64,000 nt of DNA from Microtetraspora glauca (GTDB taxonomy: Bacteria > Actinomycetota > Actinomycetes > Streptomycetales > Streptomycetaceae). Positions 16,315 to 25,384 of the stretch are shown here, piece by piece. The notes below the pieces were generated by a model, which ran no database searches, was not told the origin of the DNA, and saw only the letters and a program-made list of their open reading frames with translations. Location of the stretch: assembly GCA_000721275.1 (NCBI GenBank), contig JOFO01000030.1, positions 14,249-78,248 of the forward strand, in the 5' to 3' direction. Numbering within the stretch: the stretch's first letter is position 1; each line of letters starts with the position of its first letter. The position numbers and the translations under genes are program-made.

Positions 16315-17111
16315 TGCCCGGCCTTCCCCGGCGCGGCCCCCTCCGGGGAGGGCTGCTCCGGGGAGGGCTTCTCCGCCGGGGACTTCTCCGGTGCGGCCTG
16401 CGCCGCCGCCTCGATGGCCTCCGTGAACGTCTCCAGGGGCTGGGCGCCGGCGATCGGCCGCCCGTTGACCAGGAAGGACGGGGTGGAGGTGGCGCCGAGC
16501 CGGTAGCCCTCCTCCTGGTCCTTCCGGACGGCCTCGCGGGCCGCGGCGCTCTCGCTGTCCTTCGCGAACCGGGCCGCGTCGGGCACGCCGGCCTCCCGCG
16601 CGAGGGCGGCGAGCCGCTCCTTGCCGAAGCCCTTCTCCTTGGCGTCCTCGGCGTAGGCGGCCTTGTGGAACTGCCAGAACCGGCCCTGCCGGCCGGCCGC
16701 CCAGGAGGCGCGGGCGACGGCCTCCGACTCCTCGCCGAAGATCGGGAAGTTCCGCCACTCGATGCGCAGGGTGCCCTTCTCGACGTACTTCTCGATCAGC
16801 GCGGGCTCGGTGTCGCGGGCGAACTTGCCGCAGTAGCCGCACTGGAAGTCGGCGTACTCGACGAGGACCACGGGGGCGTCGGCGCGGCCGAGGGCGAGCT
16901 TGTCGGCGGGGTCGCGGCGGGCGTACGCCGCCAGCCCGTCGTAGACGCCGGCGGACGGGTCGGCGGAGACCTCGGCGACCGCCGAGGAGCCGGAGGCGCC
17001 GGGGGACGAGGGCTTGGTGGCGGTGTACGAGACGACGCCGAGCAGCACGGCGGCGGCGGCCACCCCGGCGACGACGGCGACGGGCTTGGCCTTGGACGGG
17101 GACGTGGACAT
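16311..17111 (-). CDS. DsbA-like membrane-anchored thioredoxin-fold protein
   Basis: 266 residues. An N-terminal helix (VAVVAGVAAAAVLLGVVSYTA) acts as an uncleaved anchor or signal. The thioredoxin-fold domain has the redox motif CGYC near residue 92 (VEYADFQCGYCGKFARDTE) and the cis-Pro loop TSTPSFLVNG near 215, as in the DsbA/BdbD group. The C-terminal 30 residues are Pro/Glu-rich (EKPSPEQPSPEG). It should act outside the membrane as a thiol oxidoreductase, with the overlapping ccdA-like gene as its electron partner. A GGAG-type site precedes ATG 17111. Confidence 0.88.
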   Translation of the reverse strand: MSTSPSKAKPVAVVAGVAAAAVLLGVVSYTATKPSSPGASGSSAVAEVSADPSAGVYDGLAAYARRDPADKLALGRADAPVVLVEYADFQCGYCGKFARDTEPALIEKYVEKGTLRIEWRNFPIFGEESEAVARASWAAGRQGRFWQFHKAAYAEDAKEKGFGKERLAALAREAGVPDAARFAKDSESAAAREAVRKDQEEGYRLGATSTPSFLVNGRPIAGAQPLETFTEAIEAAAQAAPEKSPAEKPSPEQPSPEGAAPGKAGQ

Positions 17112-17178
17112 GCGGAAGCGCTCCTGGAGGGAAGAGAGGAAGGGGAAGGGACGGACGGACGCGGTCGCGGCCGTCCGG

Positions 17179-17547
17179 CTACACCCTCAGGACCGACAGC
17201 TCCACGGGGGTCGGCACGCGCGCGGGCGGCTCCCGGCCCGGCGCCGGCGGCGGGGCGGCCGGAGCCGGCTGCCGGACCACGGGCGCCGCCCGGTCGGCGG
17301 CCAGGACGGGCAGCAGTTCGGCGAAGCCCTGCGCCCTCGGCGGTACGACGGGGCCCTCGTCGCCCGGGTCGGCCGGAGAGCCCGGACCGCAGCCCGGTAC
17401 GGCGGCGCCCGCGGCCACCGGGACCGCGTCGGGGACCGCCGGGTGAGCCGTACCGCCGCCGGACGCGGACGCCCCGCACAGCAGCAGGCCGAGCACCAGG
17501 CCCAGCAGCGCGGCGAACGCCGCCGGCGCGGGGGTGGTGCGGAACAT
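17179..17547 (-). CDS. Small secreted or membrane-anchored protein, unknown function
   Basis: ATG 17547 follows GGAGAGG and gives a 122-residue protein. The N-terminus (AAFAALLGLVLGLLLCGASASGG) is a signal peptide, possibly lipoprotein-like at the cysteine. The remainder is Pro/Ala-rich (APAAPPPAPGREPPARVPTP) with no domain recognised. It precedes the thiol-redox pair on the same strand by about 70 bases and may be cotranscribed with it. Confidence 0.6.
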   Translation of the reverse strand: MFRTTPAPAAFAALLGLVLGLLLCGASASGGGTAHPAVPDAVPVAAGAAVPGCGPGSPADPGDEGPVVPPRAQGFAELLPVLAADRAAPVVRQPAPAAPPPAPGREPPARVPTPVELSVLRV

Positions 17548-17659
17548 GCGAAACCTCTCCGGTCCGGGCCAGATGCCCGGAATACTACGCACCGGGGCGC
17601 GGGCCCCTTCGTAAATCGGTTCGCCGCTTCTCGGCCGCAGGTGCGATCCTGGATTCCGT

Positions 17660-20600
17660 ATGTCTACTTCCTTCGCCGCCCTCCAGTCCGTCCTGGCCGA
17701 GGTCTCGCTGCGGGACTCCCACCGGCTCGGCCGCCGTCTCGAAGGCGCCCGCCGCATCCGCAAGCCCGAGGCCCGCGCCGCCGTCCTGGACGAGATCGCC
17801 GCAGAGGCGGCCAAGGCCAAGGAGCGCGTCGACCGGCGCGCCGCCCGCGTGCCCGCCGTCACCTATCCCGAGCAGCTGCCGGTCTCGCAGAAGAAGGACG
17901 AGATCCTGGAGGCGATACGCGACCACCAGGTCGTGATCGTCGCCGGTGAGACCGGCTCCGGCAAGACCACGCAGATCCCGAAGATCTGCCTGGAGCTGGG
18001 CCGCGGCGTCCGGGGCATGATCGGGCACACCCAGCCCCGCCGGATCGCCGCCCGCACGGTCGCCGAGCGCGTGGCCGAGGAGCTGAAGACCCCGCTGGGC
18101 GAGGCCGTCGGCTGGAAGGTCCGGTTCACCGACCAGGTGAACCCCGACGCGACCTTCGTGAAGCTGATGACGGACGGCATCCTGCTCGCCGAGATCCAGA
18201 CGGACCGCGAGCTGCGCGCGTACGACACGATCATCATCGACGAGGCCCACGAGCGGTCCCTCAACATCGACTTCCTGCTCGGCTACCTGGCCCAGCTGCT
18301 GCCGAAGCGCCCCGACCTCAAGGTCGTGATCACCTCCGCGACGATCGACCCGGAGCGCTTCTCCCGCCACTTCGGCGACGCCCCGATCGTGGAGGTCTCC
18401 GGCCGCACGTATCCGGTGGAGGTCCGCTACCGGCCGCTCCTCGAAGAGGACTCCGACGACGCCGACCGGGACCAGATCACCGCCATCTGCGACGCCGTCG
18501 ACGAGCTCCAGAAGGAGGGGCCGGGCGACATCCTGGTCTTCCTCTCCGGCGAGCGGGAGATCCGCGACACCGCGGACGCCCTCACCAAGAAGAAGCTCTT
18601 CAACACGGAGATCCTGCCGCTGTACGCGCGGCTCTCGCACGCCGAGCAGCACCGGGTCTTCCAGGCGCACTCCGGCCGCCGGATCGTCCTCGCGACGAAC
18701 GTCGCCGAGACCTCGCTGACCGTTCCCGGCATCAAGTACGTGATCGACCCGGGCACCGCCCGCATCTCGCGCTACTCGCACCGGACCAAGGTGCAGCGCC
18801 TCCCGATCGAGGCGATCTCGCAGGCCAGCGCCAACCAGCGGAAGGGCCGCTGCGGCCGTACCTCGGACGGCATCTGCATCCGCCTGTACTCCGAGGACGA
18901 CTTCCTCACCCGCCCCGAGTTCACCGACGCGGAGATCCTGCGGACGAACCTGGCCTCCGTCATCCTCCAGATGACCGCGGCCGGCCTCGGCGACATCGAG
19001 AAGTTCCCCTTCATCGACCCGCCGGACCACCGCAACATCCGGGACGGCGTCCAGCTCCTCCAGGAGCTCGGCGCGCTCGACCCCGCCCAGAAGGACCCGC
19101 GCAAGCGCCTCACCGAGCAGGGCCGGAAGCTCTCCCAGCTCCCCGTCGACCCGCGGCTCGCCCGCATGGTGCTGGAGGCCGACAAGAACGGCTGCGTCCG
19201 CGAGGTCATGGTGATCGCGGCGGCCCTGTCCATCCAGGACCCGCGCGAGCGCCCCTCCGACAAGCAGGCGCAGGCCGACCAGCAGCACGCCCGCTTCAAG
19301 GACGAGACCAGCGACTTCCTCGCCCTCCTCAACCTGTGGCGGTACGTCCGCGAGCAGCAGAAGGAGCGCGGCTCGTCGTCCTTCCGCCGCATGTGCAAGC
19401 AGGAGTACCTGAACTTCCTGCGCATCCGCGAGTGGCAGGACATCTACTCCCAGCTGCGGACGGTCGCCAAGCAGATGGGGATCCACCTCAACGAGGAGGA
19501 CGCCCCGGAGCAGTCGATCCACGTGTCCCTGCTCTCCGGCCTCCTCAGCCACATCGGCCTCAAGGACGTGAAGGAGTCCAAGGAGAACCGGGACGCGAAG
19601 GACGGCCGGCGCGAGGGCACCCGGAACGAGTACCTGGGCGCCCGGAACGCCAAGTTCGCGATCTTCCCCGGCTCCGCGCTCTTCAAGAAGCCGCCGCGGA
19701 TGGTGATGTCCGCCGAGCTGGTGGAGACCTCCCGGCTGTGGGCGCGGGTGAACGCGCGGATCGAGCCCGAGTGGGTCGAGCCGCTCGCCCAGCACCTGGT
19801 GAAGAAGACGTACAGCGAGCCGCACTGGGAGAAGGACCAGGCGGCCGTGATGGCGTACGAGAAGGTGACGCTGTACGGCGTCCCGATCGTCGCCGACCGC
19901 AAGGTGAACTACGGCCGGATCGACCCCGAGGTCTCCCGCGAGCTGTTCATCCGCAACGCGCTCGTGGAGGGCGACTGGCGCACCCACCACAAGTTCTTCG
20001 CCGACAACCGCAAGCTGCTCACCGAGGTCGAGGAGCTGGAGCACCGGGCCCGGCGCCGGGACATCCTCGTCGACGACGAGACGCTCTTCGACTTCTACGA
20101 CAAGCGGGTCCCCGAACACGTCGTGTCCGGCGCCCACTTCGACTCGTGGTGGAAGCACAAGCGGCGCGAGGAGCCGGAGTTCCTCGACTTCGAGCGCGAG
20201 ATGCTCATCAACGAGAAGGCCGGGGCCGTCACCAAGGACGACTACCCGGACTCGTGGCGGCAGGGCGCGCTCAAGTTCCGCGTGACGTACCAGTTCGAGC
20301 CGGGCGCGGACGCCGACGGCGTCACCGTGCACATCCCGCTCCAGGTGCTGAACCAGGTCACCGACGAGGGCTTCGACTGGCAGATCCCGGGGCTGCGCGA
20401 GGAGGTCGTCACCGAGCTGATCCGCTCGCTGCCGAAGCCGATCCGCCGCCACTACGTGCCGGCGCCGAACTACGCCGGACGCTTCCTGGACACCGTGGTG
20501 CCCGTCCAGGAGCCGCTGACGACGGCGCTGGCGCGCGAGCTCCAGCGGATGGTCGGCGTCCCGCTCACGCCCGAGGACTTCGACTGGGGGAAGCTCCCCG

Positions 20601-21649
20601 ACCACCTCAAGATCACCTTCCGGATCGTCGACGAGCGGCGCCGGAAGCTCGCCGAGGACAAGGACCTGGAGGCGCTGCGGCTGAAGCTGCGCCCCAAGGC
20701 CCGTCAGGCGCTCTCCAAGGCCGCCCAGGCGGCCACGGCGGGCCCGGACGGCTCAGGTCCCTCCCTGGAGCGCTCGGGGCTGAAGGACTGGACGATCGGC
20801 ACCCTCGTGCGGGTCTTCGAGACCAAGCGGGGCGGGCAGCCGGTGAAGGCGTACCCGGCGCTGGTCGACGAGGGCGACACCGTCGCCGTCCGGCTCTTCG
20901 ACTCGGAGGCCGAGCAGGAGCGGGCGATGTGGCGGGGCACCCGCCGGCTGATCATGCTGAACGTCCCGGTGAGCCCGGCGAAGTTCGCGGCCGACCGGCT
21001 GACCAACCAGCAGAAGCTGGCCCTGTCGGCGAACCCGCACGGCTCGGTGCAGGCCCTCTTCGAGGACTGCGCCACCGCCGCCGCCGACCGGCTGATCGCG
21101 CAGCACGGCGGCCCGGTGTGGGACGAGGCGTCCTTCCGGACCCTGTACGACAAGGTCCGCGCCGACCTGGTGGAGCTGACCGTCCGCACGGTGGGCCAGG
21201 TCCAGCAGGTGCTGGCGGCCTGGCAGGCGTGCGAGCGGCGGCTGAAGGCCACCACGAGCCCGGCGCTGCTGCCGAACCTCCAGGACGTGCGGAAGCAGCT
21301 GGACTGGCTCATGCCGGCCGGTTTCGTGACCCGTACGGGCCTGAAGCGGCTGCCGGACCTGATGCGCTACCTGGTGGCGGTGGACCGGCGGCTCCAGCAG
21401 ATGCCGACCGGGGTCCAGCGGGACACCACCCGGATGGAGAAGGTCCACGAGATGCTCGACGAGTACGCGTGGCTCCTGGAGCAGCTGCCGAAGGGGCGGC
21501 CGGTGCCGGCCGAGGTCACGGACATCCGCTGGATGATCGAGGAGCTGCGGGTGAGCTACTTCGCGCACGCGCTGGGCACCGCGCATCCGGTGTCGGACAA
21601 GCGGATCGTGAAGGCGATCGACGCGGCCGTGCCCGCACCGGCGCGGTAG
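17660..21649 (+). CDS. hrpA: ATP-dependent RNA helicase HrpA
   Basis: 1329 residues, the usual length of bacterial HrpA. The DEAH helicase core shows GETGSGKTTQIP (Walker A) near residue 95, TQPRRIAAR, DEAHERSLN (DEAH), SATIDPERFSRHF, FLSGEREI, TNVAETSLTVPGIKYVID and QRKGRCGR (motif VI). After the helicase-associated domains comes the long C-terminal DUF3418 segment characteristic of HrpA. HrpA acts on mRNA and on stalled or collided ribosomes. It is monocistronic here: its promoter lies in the 110 bases after the divergent secreted-protein gene, and tRNA-Asp follows 77 bases after the stop. Confidence 0.96.
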   Translation: MSTSFAALQSVLAEVSLRDSHRLGRRLEGARRIRKPEARAAVLDEIAAEAAKAKERVDRRAARVPAVTYPEQLPVSQKKDEILEAIRDHQVVIVAGETGSGKTTQIPKICLELGRGVRGMIGHTQPRRIAARTVAERVAEELKTPLGEAVGWKVRFTDQVNPDATFVKLMTDGILLAEIQTDRELRAYDTIIIDEAHERSLNIDFLLGYLAQLLPKRPDLKVVITSATIDPERFSRHFGDAPIVEVSGRTYPVEVRYRPLLEEDSDDADRDQITAICDAVDELQKEGPGDILVFLSGEREIRDTADALTKKKLFNTEILPLYARLSHAEQHRVFQAHSGRRIVLATNVAETSLTVPGIKYVIDPGTARISRYSHRTKVQRLPIEAISQASANQRKGRCGRTSDGICIRLYSEDDFLTRPEFTDAEILRTNLASVILQMTAAGLGDIEKFPFIDPPDHRNIRDGVQLLQELGALDPAQKDPRKRLTEQGRKLSQLPVDPRLARMVLEADKNGCVREVMVIAAALSIQDPRERPSDKQAQADQQHARFKDETSDFLALLNLWRYVREQQKERGSSSFRRMCKQEYLNFLRIREWQDIYSQLRTVAKQMGIHLNEEDAPEQSIHVSLLSGLLSHIGLKDVKESKENRDAKDGRREGTRNEYLGARNAKFAIFPGSALFKKPPRMVMSAELVETSRLWARVNARIEPEWVEPLAQHLVKKTYSEPHWEKDQAAVMAYEKVTLYGVPIVADRKVNYGRIDPEVSRELFIRNALVEGDWRTHHKFFADNRKLLTEVEELEHRARRRDILVDDETLFDFYDKRVPEHVVSGAHFDSWWKHKRREEPEFLDFEREMLINEKAGAVTKDDYPDSWRQGALKFRVTYQFEPGADADGVTVHIPLQVLNQVTDEGFDWQIPGLREEVVTELIRSLPKPIRRHYVPAPNYAGRFLDTVVPVQEPLTTALARELQRMVGVPLTPEDFDWGKLPDHLKITFRIVDERRRKLAEDKDLEALRLKLRPKARQALSKAAQAATAGPDGSGPSLERSGLKDWTIGTLVRVFETKRGGQPVKAYPALVDEGDTVAVRLFDSEAEQERAMWRGTRRLIMLNVPVSPAKFAADRLTNQQKLALSANPHGSVQALFEDCATAAADRLIAQHGGPVWDEASFRTLYDKVRADLVELTVRTVGQVQQVLAAWQACERRLKATTSPALLPNLQDVRKQLDWLMPAGFVTRTGLKRLPDLMRYLVAVDRRLQQMPTGVQRDTTRMEKVHEMLDEYAWLLEQLPKGRPVPAEVTDIRWMIEELRVSYFAHALGTAHPVSDKRIVKAIDAAVPAPAR

Positions 21650-21726
21650 CGGACTGGGTGTGAGTTCGACCGGACCGCTGACCTGCTGTACAGTTCTTCT
21701 CGCAGCCACGCACGAACGGTTGCGAG

Positions 21727-21800
21727 GGTCCTGTGGAGCAGTTGGTTAGCTCGCCACCCTGTCAAGGTGGAGGTCGCGGGTTCAAGTCCCGTCAGGATCG
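21727..21800 (+). tRNA. tRNA-Asp(GUC), copy 2
   Basis: Same 74 bases as the copy at 15153-15226: acceptor GGTCCTG/CAGGATC, anticodon GUC, discriminator G. Confidence 0.95.
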
Positions 21801-21808
21801 CGTTGGAA

Positions 21809-21839
21809 GAAGGCCCGCATCGTCTCGATGCGGGCCTTC
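21809..21839 (+). terminator. 14-bp terminator after tRNA-Asp
   Basis: GAAGGCCCGCATCG pairs perfectly with CGATGCGGGCCTTC around a TCT loop, followed by TTCGTCGTGCG. Confidence 0.85.
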
Positions 21840-22110
21840 TTCGTCGTGCGCACAGGACGCTCTTCCGCCGCCGGCCGATGCGTGGACTCCACTCGAACGG
21901 GGGACGAAAGTCCCGCCTGCCGGTGACCATCGGCGGCTGGGGTGCCGCCTCCGGGGGTGGCAGGCTGGTCGGTGACAAGGCTTTGACGGTGTGACGGGAG
22001 TCACGGGAACCCCTTCCGCAACCCCCTCGTTTATGCCGCTCCTACAACACCTCCATTTAATACGTGCAATTGCACCCGTGTTCGAGGTGTGGGAGCGGGC
22101 CCAAAAAGAA
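21840..22110. other. Intergenic stretch between tRNA-Asp and bldC terminators
   Basis: No gene supported. Short frames on both strands lack ribosome sites and family signatures. The segment around 22020-22080 (CTACAACACCTCCATTTAATACG) is unusually AT-rich for this genome, but I see no defined element. Confidence 0.5.
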
Positions 22111-22144
22111 GATCGCGCTGGACCCGGCGGAGTCCAGCGCGATC
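22111..22144 (-). terminator. Intrinsic terminator of bldC with U-run
   Basis: GATCGCGCTGGAC and GTCCAGCGCGATC form a 13-bp stem with an 8-base loop. On the minus strand it is followed by TTCTTTTT, a true U-tract, which is rare in Streptomyces. It lies about 115 bases downstream of bldC. Confidence 0.85.
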
Positions 22145-22257
22145 GGTGACGGTGGCCTGTTGGGGCAGGTCCGTCGGCAGAGCTGAGGGGTGGGCGACCG
22201 GGTTGGGGGACCCGGACAGGCCCGGTGTTACGGGGTGTTGCGCGTCTCGCGGGTGCC

Positions 22258-22464
22258 TCAGGCCTCGCTGCGCTGCTGCGGGATGCCCGCCAGCAGGGCG
22301 CGGACCTCGGCCTCGCGGTACCGGCGGTGCCCACCCAGGGTGCGGATGGACGTGAGCTTGCCGGCCTTGGCCCAGCGGGTCACCGTCTTCGGGTCCACGC
22401 GGAACATCGTGGCGACCTCGGCAGGGGTCAGCAGCGGCTCGGCATCAGGGGTGCGAGCGGTCAT
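22258..22464 (-). CDS. bldC: Developmental regulator BldC (MerR-like DNA-binding protein)
   Basis: 68 residues. The sequence (LLTPAEVATMFRVDPKTVTRW, RTLGGHRRYREAEVRALL) is a bare MerR-type winged-helix domain with no effector domain, matching BldC, which holds Streptomyces in vegetative growth by binding direct repeats cooperatively. ATG 22464 is preceded by GAGGAGG. An 8-bp inverted repeat lies in its leader (22481-22502), a pair of 7-mer dyads lies about 240 bases upstream, and a U-tailed terminator follows. It is transcribed alone. Confidence 0.97.
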   Translation of the reverse strand: MTARTPDAEPLLTPAEVATMFRVDPKTVTRWAKAGKLTSIRTLGGHRRYREAEVRALLAGIPQQRSEA

Positions 22465-22480
22465 GAGCGGCCTCCTCGGG

Positions 22481-22502
22481 AGAACCGAACCTTCTCGGTT
22501 CT
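22481..22502 (-). promoter_or_regulatory. Inverted repeat in the bldC leader
   Basis: AGAACCGA and TCGGTTCT, 6 bases apart, lie 17-38 bases upstream of the bldC ATG, just ahead of the ribosome site. It could be an operator or an mRNA hairpin. Confidence 0.5.
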
Positions 22503-22692
22503 TTCCTCTAAATTCTGCACCTTGACCCGCCTTGCCCGAAATGGCAGAAGCGGGTCGAGTCGGTTATAGGACGAACGGCTTGTCCTCGGCACTACAACTA
22601 CACCATCCGTCCAGCCGCGTCGGCCAAACCGATGGAATTGCCCTCGCAGGTGTTCATCAGCGGCGGAAGTCGACTGACCATGCCATAACGGA

Positions 22693-22722
22693 CAGTCACG
22701 CCACTGTGACGATCAGTCACAG
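22693..22722. promoter_or_regulatory. Operator-like cluster of CAGTCAC/CTGTGAC half-sites
   Basis: CTGTGAC-GATCA-GTCACAG (22704-22722) is a perfect 7-bp dyad. A second CAGTCAC at 22693-22699 is a direct repeat of the one at 22714-22720, exactly 21 bp away (two helical turns). The spacing differs by one base from the Streptomyces Crp consensus. The rest of 22503-23010 contains no gene I can support. Confidence 0.5.
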
Positions 22723-22766
22723 AGCGATCAGGAGTCCTCAGACCCCCCATAGAGTGCAATGCTGAG

Positions 22767-22792
22767 CTTTCCGCCCGAACTTGGGCGGAAGG
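22767..22792 (-). terminator. Hairpin downstream of the 23011-23865 gene
   Basis: CTTTCCGCCC pairs with GGGCGGAAGG (10 bp with one G-U) around a 6-base loop. It may end transcription from the gene at 23011-23865 before bldC. Confidence 0.45.
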
Positions 22793-23010
22793 AACCCTCC
22801 CCGGACTCCTTGTCCTATTTTGGCACGAGGGTAGGTGATCGACGCAAGGGTACGTTTAGTGCTGTCCGTCACGCTTGAGCCAAAGGCCCGGTTCAGGACC
22901 AACGTCCCGCCGGATCCGGCCAGATCGATCCGGCCAGCCACCATGAAGATCATTTACCCCCACGGGACATGTCTTGTCCATGCACACCTGACGAAGATGC
23001 CCGGCCTATG

Positions 23011-23865
23011 TCAATTCGCGTGCCGCAGGTCCCTGACGGCCCGCCAGCGCTCCGCCAGCCGCGCGTACACCTCCGCCGCCGCCACGTCGTCCCCCGCCCG
23101 CAGCGCCGCCAGCCCCTCCGCCACGTCCGCCGCCGACCGGTCCGCCGCCAGCCGCTCCTCCGCCACCGCGTGCACCAGACCGCCGTAGTCCAGCTCCACC
23201 AGCGCCCGCGGATGGAACTCCTCCAGCCACCGGCCCACGTCCACCAGCCCCTGCGCCAGCGGCCCCTCGTCCACCGAGTCCCGCAGCGCGCGCAGCGCCC
23301 GCGCGAGCCTCCGCCGCGCCTGCGCCATCGTCGTCCGGTAGCGCAGCACCGGCGCCCGCCCCGCCGCCCGGTCCCCCGCCTCGTACGACCGCTCCTCGTC
23401 GCCGAAGAGCGCGAACCAGCGCAGCGGCACCTGCCACACCGCCGTCCTGATCCACGGCCGCGCGTCCGGGTTCCGCTCCAGCCAGCGCTCGTGATCCGCC
23501 TCCACCTGCGCCCGCACCACCGGCGGCAGCATCGCGTCCAGCACCGGCGCCGGCAGCCCGCTCTCCGCCACCAGGTCCCGCAGCGCCAGCCAGCTCCGCA
23601 GCCGGGTCCGCCACGGGCAGACCACCACCACCCCGTCCAGGTGCGCCACGAACGCCTCGCCGCTCTCGTGCACGGGCACCGGGACCGGCGGCACCGGCAC
23701 CAGGTCCGCCAGCGAGCGCCGCAGCTCGTCCTGGGCGCCCGGGGTGCCCGGCCGGCGGGCGTACCGCGACCAGTGGGTCCGCTCCGGCTCGGGGAACGCG
23801 GCCAGCGGCTCGTACACCCGCAGATAAGAGGCGTACGGGACGAGCAACGTGGAGTCGACCGACAT
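23011..23865 (-). CDS. Conserved actinobacterial protein of unknown function
   Basis: 284 residues from ATG 23865, behind GGAAGGA. No domain that I can name. It begins LLVPYASYLRVYEPLAAFPE, has an Arg/Trp-rich middle (PWRTRLRSWLALRDLVAESG, RTAVWQVPLRWFALFGDEER) and a helical C-terminus. No signal peptide or membrane helix is visible. The gene sits between bldC and vdh, divergent from vdh; I recall the same position for an unannotated gene in S. coelicolor. The product may be a cytoplasmic structural or regulatory protein; I assign no function. Confidence 0.75.
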   Translation of the reverse strand: MSVDSTLLVPYASYLRVYEPLAAFPEPERTHWSRYARRPGTPGAQDELRRSLADLVPVPPVPVPVHESGEAFVAHLDGVVVVCPWRTRLRSWLALRDLVAESGLPAPVLDAMLPPVVRAQVEADHERWLERNPDARPWIRTAVWQVPLRWFALFGDEERSYEAGDRAAGRAPVLRYRTTMAQARRRLARALRALRDSVDEGPLAQGLVDVGRWLEEFHPRALVELDYGGLVHAVAEERLAADRSAADVAEGLAALRAGDDVAAAEVYARLAERWRAVRDLRHAN

Positions 23866-23923
23866 GCCGCGAATCCTTCCACGCGGGTACTCCCCGAGGG
23901 GGTGATCCGGCCCACTCCGCCCT

Positions 23924-23941
23924 TCCTACGCCCAGGTAGGA
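23924..23941. promoter_or_regulatory. Dyad in the vdh promoter region
   Basis: TCCTAC-GCCCAG-GTAGGA is a 6-bp inverted repeat about 80 bases upstream of the vdh start in the divergent intergenic region. Its right arm overlaps a -10-like TAGGAC. Confidence 0.4.
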
Positions 23942-23961
23942 CTTAATCTCATGGCGCAATG

Positions 23962-23988
23962 GGTCCTCCCCCACCCGCAGGGGGGACC
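23962..23988 (+). promoter_or_regulatory. Stable hairpin in the vdh 5' leader
   Basis: GGTCCTCCC pairs with GGGGGGACC (one G-U) around a 9-base loop, 32 bases before the start codon. A short frame beginning at ATG 23951 runs through it and past the vdh start. Confidence 0.45.
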
Positions 23989-24020
23989 TCCCCGCCGCTT
24001 CTTCCTTGGGAGTCACCACC

Positions 24021-25106
24021 GTGACCGCAACTGACGGCGTCCTGCACACCCTGTTCCACTCGGAGCAGGGCGGCCACGAGCAAGTCGTGCTCTGCCAGGA
24101 CCGCGCCACCGGCCTCAAGGCCGTCATCGCCCTGCACAACACCGCCCTCGGCCCCGCCCTCGGCGGCACCCGCTTCTACCCGTACGCCACCGAGGCCGAG
24201 GCCGTCGCCGACGCCCTCAACCTGGCGCGCGGCATGTCGTACAAGAACGCCATGGCCGGGCTCGACCACGGCGGCGGCAAGGCCGTGATCATCGGTGACC
24301 CCGAGCTGATCAAGACCGAGGAGCTGCTGCTCGCCTACGGCCGCTTCGTCGCCTCCCTCGGCGGGCGCTACGTGACCGCCTGCGACGTCGGCACCTACGT
24401 CGCCGACATGGACGTCGTGGCCCGGACGAACAAGTGGACCACCGGCCGCTCCCCGGAGAACGGCGGCGCCGGCGACTCCTCCGTCCTCACCGCCTTCGGC
24501 GTCTTCCAGGGCATGCGCGCCTCCGCCCAGCACCTGTGGGGCGACCCGACGCTGCGCGGCCGGAAGGTCGGCGTCGCCGGCGTCGGCAAGGTCGGCCACT
24601 ACCTCGTCGAGCACCTCCTGGAGGACGGCGCCGAGGTCGTCATCACCGACGTCCGCGAGGAGTCGGTACGCCGGATCACCGACAAGTACCCGCAGGTCCA
24701 GGTGGTCGCCGACACCGAGGCGCTGATCCGCGTCGAGGGCCTCGACATCTACGCCCCCTGCGCGCTCGGCGGCGCCCTGAACGACACCACGGTCCCGTTC
24801 CTCACCGCGAAGGTCGTGTGCGGCGCGGCGAACAACCAGCTCGCGCACCCGGGCGTCGAGAAGGACCTGGAGGCCCGCGGCATCCTCTACGCCCCGGACT
24901 ACGTGGTGAACGCCGGTGGCGTGATCCAGGTCGCCGACGAGCTCCACGGCTTCGACTTCGACCGCTGCAAGGCGAAGGCCACGAAGATCTTCGACACCAC
25001 CCTGGAGATCTTCGCACGTGCGAAGGCCGACGGCATTCCGCCGGCCGCCGCCGCCGACCGGATCGCCGAGCAGCGGATGGCCGACGCGCGGCGCGCCGGG
25101 GCCTGA
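24021..25106 (+). CDS. vdh: Valine (branched-chain amino acid) dehydrogenase
   Basis: 361 residues from GTG 24021, which lies 8 bases after GGGAG. The enzyme oxidatively deaminates valine, leucine and isoleucine with NAD+ to the 2-oxo acids, feeding acyl-CoA precursors. The dimerisation/catalytic half shows [10 protein letters not shown] and [14 protein letters not shown] with the catalytic lysine. The Rossmann half shows [13 protein letters not shown] (GxGxxG), followed by CGAANNQLA and [12 protein letters not shown]. Length and motifs fit the Glu/Leu/Phe/Val dehydrogenase family, and the position fits Streptomyces vdh. A TTG 15 bases upstream is in frame but lacks a ribosome site. A dyad and a hairpin lie in the leader. 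Confidence 0.95.
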   Translation: MTATDGVLHTLFHSEQGGHEQVVLCQDRATGLKAVIALHNTALGPALGGTRFYPYATEAEAVADALNLARGMSYKNAMAGLDHGGGKAVIIGDPELIKTEELLLAYGRFVASLGGRYVTACDVGTYVADMDVVARTNKWTTGRSPENGGAGDSSVLTAFGVFQGMRASAQHLWGDPTLRGRKVGVAGVGKVGHYLVEHLLEDGAEVVITDVREESVRRITDKYPQVQVVADTEALIRVEGLDIYAPCALGGALNDTTVPFLTAKVVCGAANNQLAHPGVEKDLEARGILYAPDYVVNAGGVIQVADELHGFDFDRCKAKATKIFDTTLEIFARAKADGIPPAAAADRIAEQRMADARRAGA

Positions 25107-25384
25107 CGCCCACGGGGTCCGGCCCGCGGCCCGGGAGACTTCGCTCACGCCGATCGGCGGGTCGGACCCCCAGAAGAGGTTAAAATCGCGACTGACCAGC
25201 GAGGAAAGGGCACCTCGATGGTTCTGTACCGGGGTATGTGATGCGCGCGGCGTACCGTAGACCCGAGGAAACAGGTACCGTTGAAGCCCTACGGACCGGT
25301 CTCTCCGTCGAGAGGCCGTTTCGGACCATGAACGCGTGTCAAGACTCTGGGGCCGGCGAGCCCCGTCACCGAGGGGGTCGAGCC

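Noticed and set aside
21733..21994. Small coding frames over the second tRNA-Asp
   Set aside because: They run through the tRNA and its terminator and have no independent support.
22738..22953. 71-residue frame upstream of bldC
   Set aside because: No ribosome site or family similarity, and it contains the hairpin at 22767-22792.
23951..24034. Short frame overlapping the vdh start as a leader peptide
   Set aside because: It has no ribosome site and no known leader signature; the hairpin in the same place explains the sequence equally well.
25011..25024. TTCGCACGTGCGAA as a second parS site
   Set aside because: It lies inside vdh and matches only the CACGTG core and outer TT/AA of parS, not GTTTCACGTGAAAC.
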